A DNA stretch of 64,000 nucleotides from Chitinophagales bacterium (GCA_020636545.1 JACJXS010000011.1:124001-188000); one strand, 5' to 3'; counted from the stretch's first letter, positions 11,195-21,083 are shown. The notes: generated from the sequence alone by a model not told the origin. A program made the numbers and translations.

Positions 11195-12163
11195 TTATTT
11201 GTCATTCAGTAATTCCATTATCTTATCTATTTTTGGTGTTAAGATAATTTCAGTTCTTCTATTTTGTGCTTTCCCTTCTGGTGTAATGTTAGTTGCTTTG
11301 GGTGAAAATTCGCCTTTGCCACTTGCTGTCAATTGCAACCTACTTACAAAATACTTTTCGGTCAGAATATGCAAAACACTACTTGCACGCATTAAACTTA
11401 AATCCCAATTATCTTTTATACAACCTGCACTGCTTGAGTAAGGAACATTATCAGTATGTCCTTCGATATTGACTAAAATATCTGGATTTTTCTTGATTAC
11501 GTCTGCTAATTTTCCTAATGCCTCAATACCTTTTGTTTCAACAATAGTACTTCCTGATTTGAATAATAATTTATCAGACATAGAAACATAAACTTTTCCA
11601 TCTTTAGTATAAACTTCTAGTTCGCCAGCATTAAATTTCACTAAAGCATCTGTAATCATGTTTTTTAATTTCTCAGATTGCATTTTTTGTTCGTTCAGCG
11701 TTTTTTCCAAATCATTGATTCTATTGCTTTTTAGTGCAATTTCCGATTGAAGTTTATCTAAATCTTTTTGTTTTTGGTCTAAAGTCAATTTTTGTTTTTC
11801 TAAATCCAATTGCATTTGCAATAATTCAGCATTTGTCTTTTGATTTTGAGATAATGCATCTTTTAATTTCTCTTGATTTTCCTTTTCTATACGCTCTTTT
11901 TCAGACAACAAATTATCCATTTCATTTTTCATGTTATCAATCAATTTGGATAATTCTGTAGAATCATTTTTTAATTTTTCTAAAGAAGCATCTAATTTTG
12001 CTTTATTCTCTGCTGATAATTTTTGGTAATCTGCAAAATCCTTATCTACATTACTTTTATCAACCTGAGTTTGCATGTATTTATTCAACAAACTATCATA
12101 TTCTTTCTTAGGTACACAAGCAAAAGCTAATACCAAGCAAAGAAAACTCACTATATATTTCAT
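11195..12163 (-). CDS. OmpA-family lipoprotein with coiled coil
   Basis: This is a peptidoglycan-binding outer-membrane lipoprotein. The N-terminus MKYIVSFLCLVLAFAC ends in a lipobox cysteine. Residues of about 30-175 form a long Lys/Glu/Gln-rich coiled coil. The C-terminal OmpA/MotB domain shows ILVNIEGHTDNVPYSS and LSLMRASSVLHIL, followed by ASGKGEFSP and NRRTEIIL. The start at 12163 was chosen because it begins the signal peptide directly; upstream ATGs at 12193 and 12172 add ten or three poorly fitting residues. Confidence 0.9.
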   Translation of the reverse strand: MKYIVSFLCLVLAFACVPKKEYDSLLNKYMQTQVDKSNVDKDFADYQKLSAENKAKLDASLEKLKNDSTELSKLIDNMKNEMDNLLSEKERIEKENQEKLKDALSQNQKTNAELLQMQLDLEKQKLTLDQKQKDLDKLQSEIALKSNRINDLEKTLNEQKMQSEKLKNMITDALVKFNAGELEVYTKDGKVYVSMSDKLLFKSGSTIVETKGIEALGKLADVIKKNPDILVNIEGHTDNVPYSSSAGCIKDNWDLSLMRASSVLHILTEKYFVSRLQLTASGKGEFSPKATNITPEGKAQNRRTEIILTPKIDKIMELLNDK

Positions 12164-12311
12164 TTTGTACATTTTGGGTAAAAGTAAGTGCAATTATCAA
12201 TATATAATCATCAAAATACTCACAGGGTGTGAAAACAGAGTCAAAAATCAGATTATACATTTTTAAATAAAATTTTGTATATTTCTAAAACCCAATATAA
12301 TTTGGTTTTTC

Positions 12312-12342
12312 TTGATTAAATAACCTTAATATCGTACTTTTG
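12312..12342 (+). promoter_or_regulatory. recR promoter, TTG-N20-TACTTTTG
   Basis: A TTG at 12312-12314 and TACTTTTG at 12335-12342 are 20 bases apart, the spacing of the Bacteroidota housekeeping promoter. The -7 element ends four bases before the recR ATG, so the mRNA should be leaderless or nearly so. Confidence 0.75.
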
Positions 12343-12346
12343 AAAC

Positions 12347-12964
12347 ATGATATTTCCATCAAAATTGATTGAAGATGCTGTGGGTGCTTTTGCTCAATTC
12401 CCTGGAATTGGAAAAAAAACTGCTTTACGATTGGTGATGCATTTACTTCAAAATGATACTGAAACAACAAAAAACTTTGCAGAAACGCTTTTAAAAATGC
12501 GTCAAAATATAAAACATTGCAATAATTGTCATAATGTTTCTGACAATGATATTTGTAGTATATGCAACAACGATTTTAGAGACCATCATACAATATGTGT
12601 TGTTGAAAATTTTAGAGATATTTTGGCTATAGAACAAACGCAACAATACAATGGTGTCTATCATGTTTTAGAAGGCTTAATTTCGCCATTAGATGGTATT
12701 GGACCTGAACAATTAAAGATTGAAACTTTAGAAAACAGAATTAAAAATCAAGAAATTACAGAAATAATAATGGCATTAAATCCAACGATAGATGGCGATA
12801 CTACTATTTTCTATTTATCTAAAAAATTCAAAGATTATCCTATAAAAATCACAACCATATCAAGAGGAATTGCTTTTGGTGGAGAATTGGAATATGTTGA
12901 TGAAATTACATTAGCGAGAAGTATTCACGCAAGATTGCCTTATGAAAATTATCTAGGAAAATAA
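12347..12964 (+). CDS. recR: Recombination mediator protein RecR
   Basis: RecR works with RecO/RecF to load RecA at gaps. The order is canonical: helix-hairpin-helix FAQFPGIGKKTALRL near residue 15, a four-cysteine zinc finger CNNCHNVSDNDICSIC near residue 60, then the Toprim domain from ICVVENFRDILAIE. The length of 205 residues is normal. The glycosyltransferase reading frame resumes immediately after its TAA in the same frame. Confidence 0.97.
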   Translation: MIFPSKLIEDAVGAFAQFPGIGKKTALRLVMHLLQNDTETTKNFAETLLKMRQNIKHCNNCHNVSDNDICSICNNDFRDHHTICVVENFRDILAIEQTQQYNGVYHVLEGLISPLDGIGPEQLKIETLENRIKNQEITEIIMALNPTIDGDTTIFYLSKKFKDYPIKITTISRGIAFGGELEYVDEITLARSIHARLPYENYLGK

Positions 12965-12976
12965 ATAAACACTACT

Positions 12977-14623
12977 ATCAAACTCAGTATTGTCATAGTA
13001 AATTATAACGTACAGTATTTTTTAGAACAATGTCTGAACAGCATTTTTCGTTCTTCCGTTTCATTTAACTTTGAAGTTTATGTCGTAGATAATGCTTCTT
13101 TAGATGGTTCGGTGGATATGCTAAAAAAGCAATTTCCTCAAGTAAAACTAATTGAAAATAAAGAAAACGTCGGATTTGCCAAAGCCAACAACCAAGCTAT
13201 AAAATTAAGTCAATCTGAATATGTTTTATTGATTAATCCTGATACAATAATACAAGAAGATACTTTAGAAAAATGTGTTGCAAAAATGGCTAATGATTCA
13301 AAAATTGGAGCATTAGGTATCAAAATGTATGATGGCAATGGCAAATATTTACCTGAATCAAAAAGAGGTTTTCCGTCTCCAATAGCAGCACTCTCCAAGA
13401 TGAGTGGCTTGTCTAAAATATTTCCAAAATCAAAATTATTTGGCAAATATCATTTAGGCTATTTAGATAAGAATCAAAACCATGAAGTTGATGTATTGAG
13501 TGGTGCATTTATGTTAGTCAGAAAATCTGTTTTTGATACCATTGGCTTATTGGACGAGAGTTATTTTATGTATGGAGAGGATATAGATTTATCGTACAGA
13601 ATCCAACAAGCAGGCTATAAAAACTATTATTTTGCTGAAAGTAATATCATACATTTTAAAGGCGAAAGCACGAAAAAAGGCAATTTAAATTATATCAAAT
13701 TGTTTTATGGTGCAATGATTATTTTTGCGTCAAAACAGCTCAATAAAACACAAGCAAGTTTTCTAATTCCTCTTCTTAAAATTGGTATTATTTTACGAGC
13801 AATTTTAGAAATTATTGAACAGTTTTTATCTAAAATTTTATACCCTTTGATAGATTTAGGTTTGATGCTTTTTAATCTTCTAACACTAAAATATATTTTT
13901 GAGCAATATATAAAATCCGATGAGCATCTTACTTATCCAAGTACTTTTCTATATATCAATATTCCTATCTATATCAGTTTGTGGCTCTTGAGTTTGTGGA
14001 TTATTGGTGCTTATACAAAAATTGCAAAATGGAAACATATTTTTATTGGATTAATCATAGGTTTTCTATCTATTTCAATAGTTTATTCATTTTTACCTTT
14101 ATCGCTTCGTTCCTCACGTAGCATCATTGTTTTAGGATTTTTACTTAATACAATCACTTTACTCATTTATAGATGGATAGTTGCTCAAGTATTTCAAACG
14201 AACAATAACTTTTTCAACACTCAAGAGCATTATATTTTAGTATGCGAGCAAGAAGAGTGTATTCATTTACAAAAATTAGTAAGTAAAACTCAACCCAACA
14301 ATCATTATGTGGGCTATGTTTCAGTACAAGATATAATGAAAAAAGACAAAAATTATTTAGGTAAAACTATACAAATAAAAGACATTCTTGAAGTATATCC
14401 TATTGCTCTAATATATTTTTCTACGGATAGTATTGCTATGCAAATCATCGTAGAAACTATGCAAAAAACAACAAATAAATCTATACATTTCAAGATGATT
14501 GTAAAAAATAAATATATCATCAGTAGCAATAATAAAAACATTCAAGGCGAAATTGTTGGCTTTGAGATTCCTAGAAACCAAAAAATTTCAATTTTACAAA
14601 AGATTAGAAATTGGCTGGTTTAA
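12977..14623 (+). CDS. Family 2 glycosyltransferase with membrane C-terminal half, no standard start codon
   Basis: This is a rhamnosyltransferase-like GT2 fused to a membrane region. The N-terminal strand KLSIVIVNYNV begins at 12980 and is followed by NKENVGFAKANN, LINPDT (the DxD-like site), and MYGEDIDLSYRI. About four or five hydrophobic segments follow (roughly residues 245-400), and a soluble Rossmann-like C-terminal domain starts at HYILVCEQEE. Between the recR stop (12962) and KLSIV the frame has only ATA and ATC codons, with no ATG, GTG or TTG. The ATC at 12977 sits exactly where homologues have ATG. The first standard start, GTG 13112, would delete the first beta-alpha-beta unit of the catalytic domain. 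Confidence 0.8.
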   Translation: MKLSIVIVNYNVQYFLEQCLNSIFRSSVSFNFEVYVVDNASLDGSVDMLKKQFPQVKLIENKENVGFAKANNQAIKLSQSEYVLLINPDTIIQEDTLEKCVAKMANDSKIGALGIKMYDGNGKYLPESKRGFPSPIAALSKMSGLSKIFPKSKLFGKYHLGYLDKNQNHEVDVLSGAFMLVRKSVFDTIGLLDESYFMYGEDIDLSYRIQQAGYKNYYFAESNIIHFKGESTKKGNLNYIKLFYGAMIIFASKQLNKTQASFLIPLLKIGIILRAILEIIEQFLSKILYPLIDLGLMLFNLLTLKYIFEQYIKSDEHLTYPSTFLYINIPIYISLWLLSLWIIGAYTKIAKWKHIFIGLIIGFLSISIVYSFLPLSLRSSRSIIVLGFLLNTITLLIYRWIVAQVFQTNNNFFNTQEHYILVCEQEECIHLQKLVSKTQPNNHYVGYVSVQDIMKKDKNYLGKTIQIKDILEVYPIALIYFSTDSIAMQIIVETMQKTTNKSIHFKMIVKNKYIISSNNKNIQGEIVGFEIPRNQKISILQKIRNWLV

Positions 14624-14656
14624 ACTCTTCAAAAAAAACAATTAAAAATTCCTTTT

Positions 14657-14664
14657 TATTTTTG
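14657..14664 (+). promoter_or_regulatory. -7 element upstream of the chalcone-isomerase-fold gene
   Basis: TATTTTTG fits TAnnTTTG and lies 37 bases before the ATG at 14702. No convincing -33 element was seen. Confidence 0.45.
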
Positions 14665-14701
14665 GTAAGGTTTTTGTAGTTTTATAAATAAATAAATTGA
14701 C

Positions 14702-15262
14702 ATGAAACAAATTCTTTTCTTATTAGTTGCATTTTTCATTTTCGATGCAAGTGCACAAAAAACATTAAATGGTGTTACACTTCCTGCTAAAGTAAAAGCG
14801 AACAATCAAGAATTAGTGCTTAACGGCGGTGGAATTAGAAAAAAAGCGATGTTCAAAGTTTATGTTTTAGGACTTTATACACCTGCAAAAACTAAAGATG
14901 CAAAAGCCATCATTAATACAAACGATGATTTAATGGCAAGATTAGTGATTACATCTTCAGTTGTAAATAGTAGCAATATGTCTGAAGCTATTATTGAAGG
15001 TTTTGAGAAATCAACTAATAATAATATGGCTCCATTAAAATCAAAAATTGATGCATTTATAGGTGCGTTCAAAGAAGAAATTAAAACAGGCGATGTATTT
15101 GATTTAGTTTATAGTCCATCAACTGGTACTAAAGCTTTAAAAAATGGCAAATTAGTTACTACTGTTGAAGGCGAAGCATTCAAAAAAGCTTTATTTGGCA
15201 TTTGGTTAGGTGATAATCCAATTGATACAAAAGTTAAATCAGGTATTTTAGGTTTAGAATAA
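14702..15262 (+). CDS. Exported chalcone-isomerase-fold protein
   Basis: The 186-residue protein has a signal peptide (MKQILFLLVAFFIFDASAQ) and one chalcone-isomerase-like domain. Typical family segments are NGGGIRKKAMFKVYVLGLY and the C-terminal FKKALFGIWLGDNPID. Bacterial members are usually periplasmic and probably bind lipids or small ligands rather than catalysing flavonoid isomerisation, so function is open. It is a single-gene unit ending at a clear terminator. Confidence 0.88.
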   Translation: MKQILFLLVAFFIFDASAQKTLNGVTLPAKVKANNQELVLNGGGIRKKAMFKVYVLGLYTPAKTKDAKAIINTNDDLMARLVITSSVVNSSNMSEAIIEGFEKSTNNNMAPLKSKIDAFIGAFKEEIKTGDVFDLVYSPSTGTKALKNGKLVTTVEGEAFKKALFGIWLGDNPIDTKVKSGILGLE

Positions 15263-15287
15263 GCATAAAAGCGCTAAAATATTATTT

Positions 15288-15315
15288 AAACTACCCATAA
15301 ATTGGGTAGTTTTTT
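15288..15315 (+). terminator. Rho-independent terminator
   Basis: The stem AAACTACCCA / TGGGTAGTTT with a five-base loop is followed by a run of Ts. It lies 26 bases after the stop of the chalcone-isomerase-fold gene. Confidence 0.88.
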
Positions 15316-15384
15316 ATTTTAAGAAAAATAACAAAATAGTTTAGTTTTTTAAAGTACACTTAACTAATTTAGTACACAAGACTA

Positions 15385-18300
15385 ATGAGTAATTATCAGC
15401 TATTAATTCATCGTTTAGATGCTTTCATCCGAAAGTATTATCTCAATCAATTATTGAGAGGAAGTTTGATATTTTTATCAAGCATTTTAGCTTATTATTT
15501 AGTTGCAAGTGTACTAGAGTACAATTTATATTTTTCTACATCAGTAAGAAAAATAATTTTACTTGCTTTTATTGGATTATCATTTTTACTATTCATCAAA
15601 CTGATTGTTATTCCACTTTCAAATTATCTAAAATTAGGTCAAGTTATTTCACATGAAAATGCTGCAAAAATTATTGGTAACCATTTTGAAAATATCAAAG
15701 ATAAATTATTAAATATTTTACAATTACATCAACAAAATCAAAATGTACAGAACAAAGAATTGATTGAAGCCAGTATCAATCAAAAGATAGAAAATATAAA
15801 ATTAGTACCATTCACGTCTGCTATTAATCTTTCAGAAAATAAAAAATATCTACCCTACTTATTACCCATTTTATTATTGATTTTAGGAATTATTTTACTT
15901 GCTCCACAAGTTATTAAAGAAAGTAATGAACGCTTAATTACACCCAATACGGTTTATGCTCCAAAAGCACCATTTGATTTTATATTAGAAAATAAAAATC
16001 TAAAAACAATGCAGTTTGGCGATATTGAAATTAAGTTAAAAACAAAAGGAGAAAAATTGCCTAATGAAGTTTACTTAATATCTGGAAAACAGAAAATCAA
16101 ATTAGAGAAATTATCTAAAAATGAATTTAGCCATCGCCTTACAAATCTACAATCTGATACGAAGTTTTATTTTTCTGCCAACGAATTTAATTCCAATGAA
16201 TACAATATTCAGGTTTTCAAAAAGCCAATTATTACAAACCATTCAGTCAAAATAATATATCCAAGTTATACAGGAAAAAAATCAGAAATATTAAAAGATG
16301 TTAGTGATATTTTAATTCCAATCGGAACCAAAGTTACTTGGACCATACTAGCTGACAACACCGATAATATTCAAATATTTAGCGAAAATAGTGTTACAAA
16401 TGCACAAAATGCAAGTAAGCATATATTTAGTTTCTCCAAACAAATTTTACAAGACACAAAGTTTAAATTGCTTCCTTCCAATTCAACCATAAAAAACCCA
16501 GATACACTATTTTATTCTATAACTACAATTCCAGATAATCCACCAATGATACAATGTCAGCAAATCATTGATAGCACACAACCAGATTTTATATTAATGA
16601 GTGGTAGTATTTCCGATGATTATGCATTAAGTAAATTTGAATTTGTTTATAGAATTTTTGATGAAAAGGACCAATTAATTATTGGAAAAAGACGGAATTT
16701 AAGTATTCCTCAACCATCGATTTCAACATTTGATTATCCATTTAATATCAAAGAAATTGAATTAAATCCAGGGCAACGATTAGAATATTTTATGGAAGTT
16801 TGGGATAATGATGCCATACATGGAGCTAAGTCTTCCAAATCGCAAACATTCCAATATAAGAAAATGAGTGTTGCAGAATTAGAAAATCAAGAAAATAAAA
16901 ATAATGAAGCTATTAATGATGGTCTATCCAATTTGCAAGACAAAACCAATAAATTAAGTAAACAAATCGAAGCTTTCAAACAAAAAATATTATCAAAAAA
17001 TAGTTTAAGTTGGGAAGATAAAAAAGCAGCAGAACAATTACGAAATGAGCAACAACAACTTTTGAAGGAAGTGCAACAAATGGATAAAAAATATGAAGAC
17101 AATCTAAATAATCAAAAAGAATTTAAGAAAGAGAATGAAGAAATTTTGCAAAAGCAAGAAAAAATTCAAGAAATGCTGAAAGATTTGATGAATGATGAAT
17201 TAAAAGATTTAATGCAACAAATTGAAGACTTGATGAGCAAAATGCAACAAAAAAATGCATTTGAAAATTTAGATAAAATGCAAATGAGCAACCAAAATCT
17301 GAAAAAGGAATTGGAAAAAATGCAAGAACTTTTTAAACAATTACAATTAGAGCAAAAAGCACAAGAAACAATAGATAAACTTAATAAACTTGCTGAAGAA
17401 CAAAAGCAACTTTCTGAAAAACAAAATGAATCCAATTCATCATTGAAAGCAAAGCAAGATGAACTCAATAAAAACTTTGAAAACATCAAAGAAAATATAA
17501 AGCAATTAGAACAATTGAATAAGGATTTGGATGATAAAATGAAGTTAGACCAACCAGAAAAAGATGCCCAACAGATAGAACAAAATATGGATGAAAGTTC
17601 TAAACAATTGCAAGAAAATCAAAAACAAAATGCCAACCAAAAACAAAAGAAAGCAGCAGAGCAAATGAAAAATTTAGCTCAAAAAATGCAAAATAGTTTA
17701 GATCAAATGCAAATGGATCAAAATGCAGAAGACATACAACTCATTAGAAAGTTATTAGATAATTTATTAAAATTTTCTTTCGAGCAAGAAAAGACAATGC
17801 AAGACTTGAAAAAGACCGATCCGCAGTCTCCAAAATATGTTCAAATTATGCAAAAACAAGCTAATTTGAAAGAAGATGCCGACATGATTGCAGATAGCCT
17901 TCAATCTTTAGGAAAAAGACAATTTCAGTTGCAAAACTTCATCTCAGATGAAATATATAAACTCAATCGTGAGCTAAAAAAAGCTTTAGATAATTTACAA
18001 GAAAGATATATTGCTTCTGCCTCATCTGCACAGCAATTTGTAATGACTGCTGCAAACAATTTAGCATTAATGTTGAGTGAATCTTTGGATAATTTACAAA
18101 TGCAACAAAAACAGAAAATGAGTGGAGATGGCAATTGCAAAAAACCAGGTAAAGAAGGTCAAAAACCGAGTATGAATCAAATGCAAAAAGAACTAGGCGA
18201 GCAATTGAAAAATATGCAACAACAAATGCAACAAGGCAAAGAAGGCCAGAAAATGAGTAAGGAATTGGCTGAAGCTGCTGAAAAACAAGCCATGATACGA

Positions 18301-18672
18301 GAAATGCTCCGTAAAATGAAAGAACAAATGTCGCAGGAGGAAAAAGACAAAGTTGGTGTTGATGATTTATTGAATAAGATGGATGATATAGAAAAAGACA
18401 TCATTACTAAAAATATTAGCAACAAAACTATCAATAGACAAAAAGAAATTGAAACTCGATTATTAGAATACGACAAGGCAAAAAGAGAACAAGGCGAGGA
18501 AGAAAAACGACAATCTAAATCAGCTCCAGATATTCAAAAACAATTACCACCAGCTTTGCAAGAATATTTACAAAAGAAAAAATCTGCAACAGAAATGTAT
18601 CAATCTATTCCGCCAAATCTCCAACCATTCTACAAAAATTTAGTAGATAAATATTTCCAATTATTGCAATAG
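15385..18672 (+). CDS. DUF4175-family membrane protein with giant coiled coil
   Basis: At 1095 residues this is one of the largest genes in the window. The N-terminus has two hydrophobic segments (about 25-45 and 57-77) and a third near 155-175. An extracytoplasmic beta-rich region follows (about 190-490). Residues of about 495-1060 are almost entirely Lys/Gln/Glu/Met/Asn-rich coiled coil. The layout matches DUF4175 proteins of Bacteroidota, whose function is unknown; an envelope-anchored scaffold is plausible. The next gene starts after only three bases. Confidence 0.88.
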   Translation: MSNYQLLIHRLDAFIRKYYLNQLLRGSLIFLSSILAYYLVASVLEYNLYFSTSVRKIILLAFIGLSFLLFIKLIVIPLSNYLKLGQVISHENAAKIIGNHFENIKDKLLNILQLHQQNQNVQNKELIEASINQKIENIKLVPFTSAINLSENKKYLPYLLPILLLILGIILLAPQVIKESNERLITPNTVYAPKAPFDFILENKNLKTMQFGDIEIKLKTKGEKLPNEVYLISGKQKIKLEKLSKNEFSHRLTNLQSDTKFYFSANEFNSNEYNIQVFKKPIITNHSVKIIYPSYTGKKSEILKDVSDILIPIGTKVTWTILADNTDNIQIFSENSVTNAQNASKHIFSFSKQILQDTKFKLLPSNSTIKNPDTLFYSITTIPDNPPMIQCQQIIDSTQPDFILMSGSISDDYALSKFEFVYRIFDEKDQLIIGKRRNLSIPQPSISTFDYPFNIKEIELNPGQRLEYFMEVWDNDAIHGAKSSKSQTFQYKKMSVAELENQENKNNEAINDGLSNLQDKTNKLSKQIEAFKQKILSKNSLSWEDKKAAEQLRNEQQQLLKEVQQMDKKYEDNLNNQKEFKKENEEILQKQEKIQEMLKDLMNDELKDLMQQIEDLMSKMQQKNAFENLDKMQMSNQNLKKELEKMQELFKQLQLEQKAQETIDKLNKLAEEQKQLSEKQNESNSSLKAKQDELNKNFENIKENIKQLEQLNKDLDDKMKLDQPEKDAQQIEQNMDESSKQLQENQKQNANQKQKKAAEQMKNLAQKMQNSLDQMQMDQNAEDIQLIRKLLDNLLKFSFEQEKTMQDLKKTDPQSPKYVQIMQKQANLKEDADMIADSLQSLGKRQFQLQNFISDEIYKLNRELKKALDNLQERYIASASSAQQFVMTAANNLALMLSESLDNLQMQQKQKMSGDGNCKKPGKEGQKPSMNQMQKELGEQLKNMQQQMQQGKEGQKMSKELAEAAEKQAMIREMLRKMKEQMSQEEKDKVGVDDLLNKMDDIEKDIITKNISNKTINRQKEIETRLLEYDKAKREQGEEEKRQSKSAPDIQKQLPPALQEYLQKKKSATEMYQSIPPNLQPFYKNLVDKYFQLLQ

Positions 18673-18675
18673 AAT

Positions 18676-19365
18676 ATGTCCAAAACAATTGCAGATAAAG
18701 TTATTCAATTCAATAAAAACTTAGATTACAAAGGAAGTTTGCCCGATGGATTTCGTGTACTCAACCCATATTTAGATAATCCAGAAACATTGCAGGTAAT
18801 GCAAGCATTCTATCATAAATTTTACAATGACAATCAAAAACGAAAATTTATCATTGGTATCAATCCAAGTCGGCACGGAGCAGGTGTAACAGGTGTGCCA
18901 TTTACAGATACAAAACGATTGGAAAGCATTTGTGGTATTGCTATGAAAACTGCATATACGCATGAAGTTTCTTCTGTTTTTTTGTATGATATGATACAAG
19001 AATATGGTGGTATAAATCGGTTCTATCAAAATTTTTATATCAACTCACCATTTCCATTAGCCATTGTACGAAAAGCAAATGGAAATAATTGGGTAAATGC
19101 TAATTACTATGATGACCCAAAATTATTTGATGCCGTAAAAGACTATATGATAGATTCATTGAAACAGCATTTTGCTATTGGTTTAGATAATTCCAAAGTG
19201 TTTATTTTAGGAAAGAAAAATGCTACATTTATTCAAAAACTCAATCAAGAAGCAAAATTATTTGAGCAATTTTCGGTATTAGAACATCCAAGATATATTC
19301 AACAATATAAATCCAAAGAAAAACAATTGTATATTGATAAATACATCATTGAATTGAATAAATAG
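18676..19365 (+). CDS. SMUG2-type uracil-DNA glycosylase family protein (DUF4918)
   Basis: This is probably a base-excision glycosylase that removes uracil or a related damaged base. The 229-residue protein shows the UDG-superfamily motif 1 as IGINPSRHGAGVTGVPFTD (about residues 61-79) and a C-terminal histidine motif, VLEHPRYIQQYK. Both match the SMUG2/DUF4918 group. It starts three bases after the DUF4175 stop and is surely co-transcribed. Confidence 0.85.
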   Translation: MSKTIADKVIQFNKNLDYKGSLPDGFRVLNPYLDNPETLQVMQAFYHKFYNDNQKRKFIIGINPSRHGAGVTGVPFTDTKRLESICGIAMKTAYTHEVSSVFLYDMIQEYGGINRFYQNFYINSPFPLAIVRKANGNNWVNANYYDDPKLFDAVKDYMIDSLKQHFAIGLDNSKVFILGKKNATFIQKLNQEAKLFEQFSVLEHPRYIQQYKSKEKQLYIDKYIIELNK

Positions 19366-19442
19366 TTTACAAAATTGCAAAAAACAACACGATTTCATTT
19401 CAAAATAGTATCTTACATTCAATAAAAAATTGATTTTAAGCT

Positions 19443-21026
19443 ATGCAACGTCGAAGATTTTTGGGATTATCTACTTTAGCCTCTGCATCATTATTTGGGT
19501 GGAGTACTTTTTCCTTATCCTCTTGTAAAAAAAATACAGCGACAAAAGCTAGCACAAACTATAATGCCATTGTTATAGGCTCAGGTTTTGGTGGTTCAGT
19601 TACTGCACTTCGTTTGGCAGAAAAAGGCATCAATACGTTGATGATTGAAATGGGAAAATTTTATGATGTAACCCAAAGTAACAATACCTTTTCACCTACG
19701 CTCCCACCCGACAAACGCTCAACTTGGTTAAAAACAAAAACTGAATTACCTTTTGGTATCAATCTTTCGTGGAAAGAAAAATATACTGGCGTTTTGGACA
19801 GAGTAGCCTTTAAAAATATGGCAGTTTATCGTAATATTTGTTTGGGTGGCGGTTCTATTTCTAATGGCGGAGTATTGTTAGAGCCACAAGAAACACATTT
19901 CAACCAATTTATTTCTTCCACAATTAATTTCCAAGAGCTAAAAAATAAATATTTTCCAATAGTTAGGAATATGATGCAAGCATCAAAAATGCCTGATGAT
20001 TTATTTAATTCTAAATATTATCAATTTGCACAAGTTTGTAAGGAACATGCAATAAATGCTGGTTTTGAAATTACAAATGCAGACTCATTTTATAATTTTG
20101 ATATTTGGCGTAAGGAAACACTAAACTTAGTTCCAAAATCTGCCTTAAATGGCGAATTGCTTTATGGCAATAATAATGGAATTAAAAACTCATTAGATAG
20201 AAATTATATTTCAGATGCATTAGGTACTGGAAACTTAACGATTAAAACCTTATCAAAAGTTGTTGAAGTTAGCTATCAAGCAGAAACTGAAAAATATACA
20301 GTTATTGTTGAGACAATTAATGAAAGAGGCATTTTACAAGAAACAACAACACATCAATGTTCTCATCTATTTGTTTGTGCTGGAAGCTTAGGTACGTCTG
20401 AAATATTATTAAAAGCCAGAGAAACTGGAAAATTACCCAACTTAAATCAAGAAGTGGGAAATGCATTTGGCACAAACGGTAATGCATTTACGATTAGAAA
20501 AAATATTAATAAGCCAACAGGCAATATGCATTCAAGTCCGCCAACACTTTCAGTTTTAGATTTCAATAATCCAATTGCACCATTGGCAGCCATGCAAGAT
20601 ATTTTTCCACTTGGTATAGATTTAAGAATTTTGCTTATGGTTGGACAGCCATACAATGAATATAAAGGCAGTTTTCAATATCAACAAAGTACAAATTCCA
20701 TTGAATTAAATTGGGCTACAAATGGAATGGATCAACCCAAACAAGCCATGCAAAATTTTATTGAAAAAATGAATACTGCAAACAATAGTCAATTGGATAC
20801 AACTTTTATCAAAGAAGGCGTTTCAAGTACATTTACATATCATCCATTGGGTGGCGTTGTATTAGACAAAGCTTCAGATAATTTTGGAAGACTGAAAGGT
20901 TATAAAAAACTATATGCCATCGACGGTTCCATGTTACCAGGAAACTGTGCTATGGTCAATCCTTCTTTGACAATTGCAGCTTTAGCAGAACGCAATTTAA
21001 GAGAAATCCTAAATAATGATTTTTAA
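19443..21026 (+). CDS. Tat-exported GMC-family FAD oxidoreductase (cholesterol-oxidase-like)
   Basis: This is a flavoenzyme that should oxidise an alcohol, sterol or similar substrate outside the cytoplasm. The N-terminus MQRRRFLGLSTLASASLFGW is a twin-arginine signal, followed by LSSCKK, which could be a lipobox. The FAD dinucleotide motif is AIVIGSGFGGSVTALRLAE (about residue 42). The C-terminus has HPLGGVVLDKASDNFG and DGSMLPGN with PSLTIAALAER, typical of cholesterol-oxidase-type GMC enzymes. The substrate cannot be told. Confidence 0.88.
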   Translation: MQRRRFLGLSTLASASLFGWSTFSLSSCKKNTATKASTNYNAIVIGSGFGGSVTALRLAEKGINTLMIEMGKFYDVTQSNNTFSPTLPPDKRSTWLKTKTELPFGINLSWKEKYTGVLDRVAFKNMAVYRNICLGGGSISNGGVLLEPQETHFNQFISSTINFQELKNKYFPIVRNMMQASKMPDDLFNSKYYQFAQVCKEHAINAGFEITNADSFYNFDIWRKETLNLVPKSALNGELLYGNNNGIKNSLDRNYISDALGTGNLTIKTLSKVVEVSYQAETEKYTVIVETINERGILQETTTHQCSHLFVCAGSLGTSEILLKARETGKLPNLNQEVGNAFGTNGNAFTIRKNINKPTGNMHSSPPTLSVLDFNNPIAPLAAMQDIFPLGIDLRILLMVGQPYNEYKGSFQYQQSTNSIELNWATNGMDQPKQAMQNFIEKMNTANNSQLDTTFIKEGVSSTFTYHPLGGVVLDKASDNFGRLKGYKKLYAIDGSMLPGNCAMVNPSLTIAALAERNLREILNNDF

Positions 21027-21075
21027 ATATTGATAATCTAACAAATAGCTTACTTTTTCAAATAATTCTTGGTAC

Positions 21076-21083
21076 TATTTTTG
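21076..21083 (+). promoter_or_regulatory. -7 element upstream of the three-repeat protein gene
   Basis: TATTTTTG fits TAnnTTTG and lies 111 bases before the ATG at 21195. If real, it gives an unusually long AT-rich leader for this window. Confidence 0.4.

Noticed and set aside
17166..17489. Minus-strand ORFs rich in Ser/Cys/Phe inside the DUF4175 gene (also 16887-17102, 17925-18140, 18177-18476)
   Set aside because: They are mirror images of the Lys/Gln/Glu-rich coiled coil; the composition follows from the antisense of AAA/CAA/GAA codons and there is no promoter or homology.
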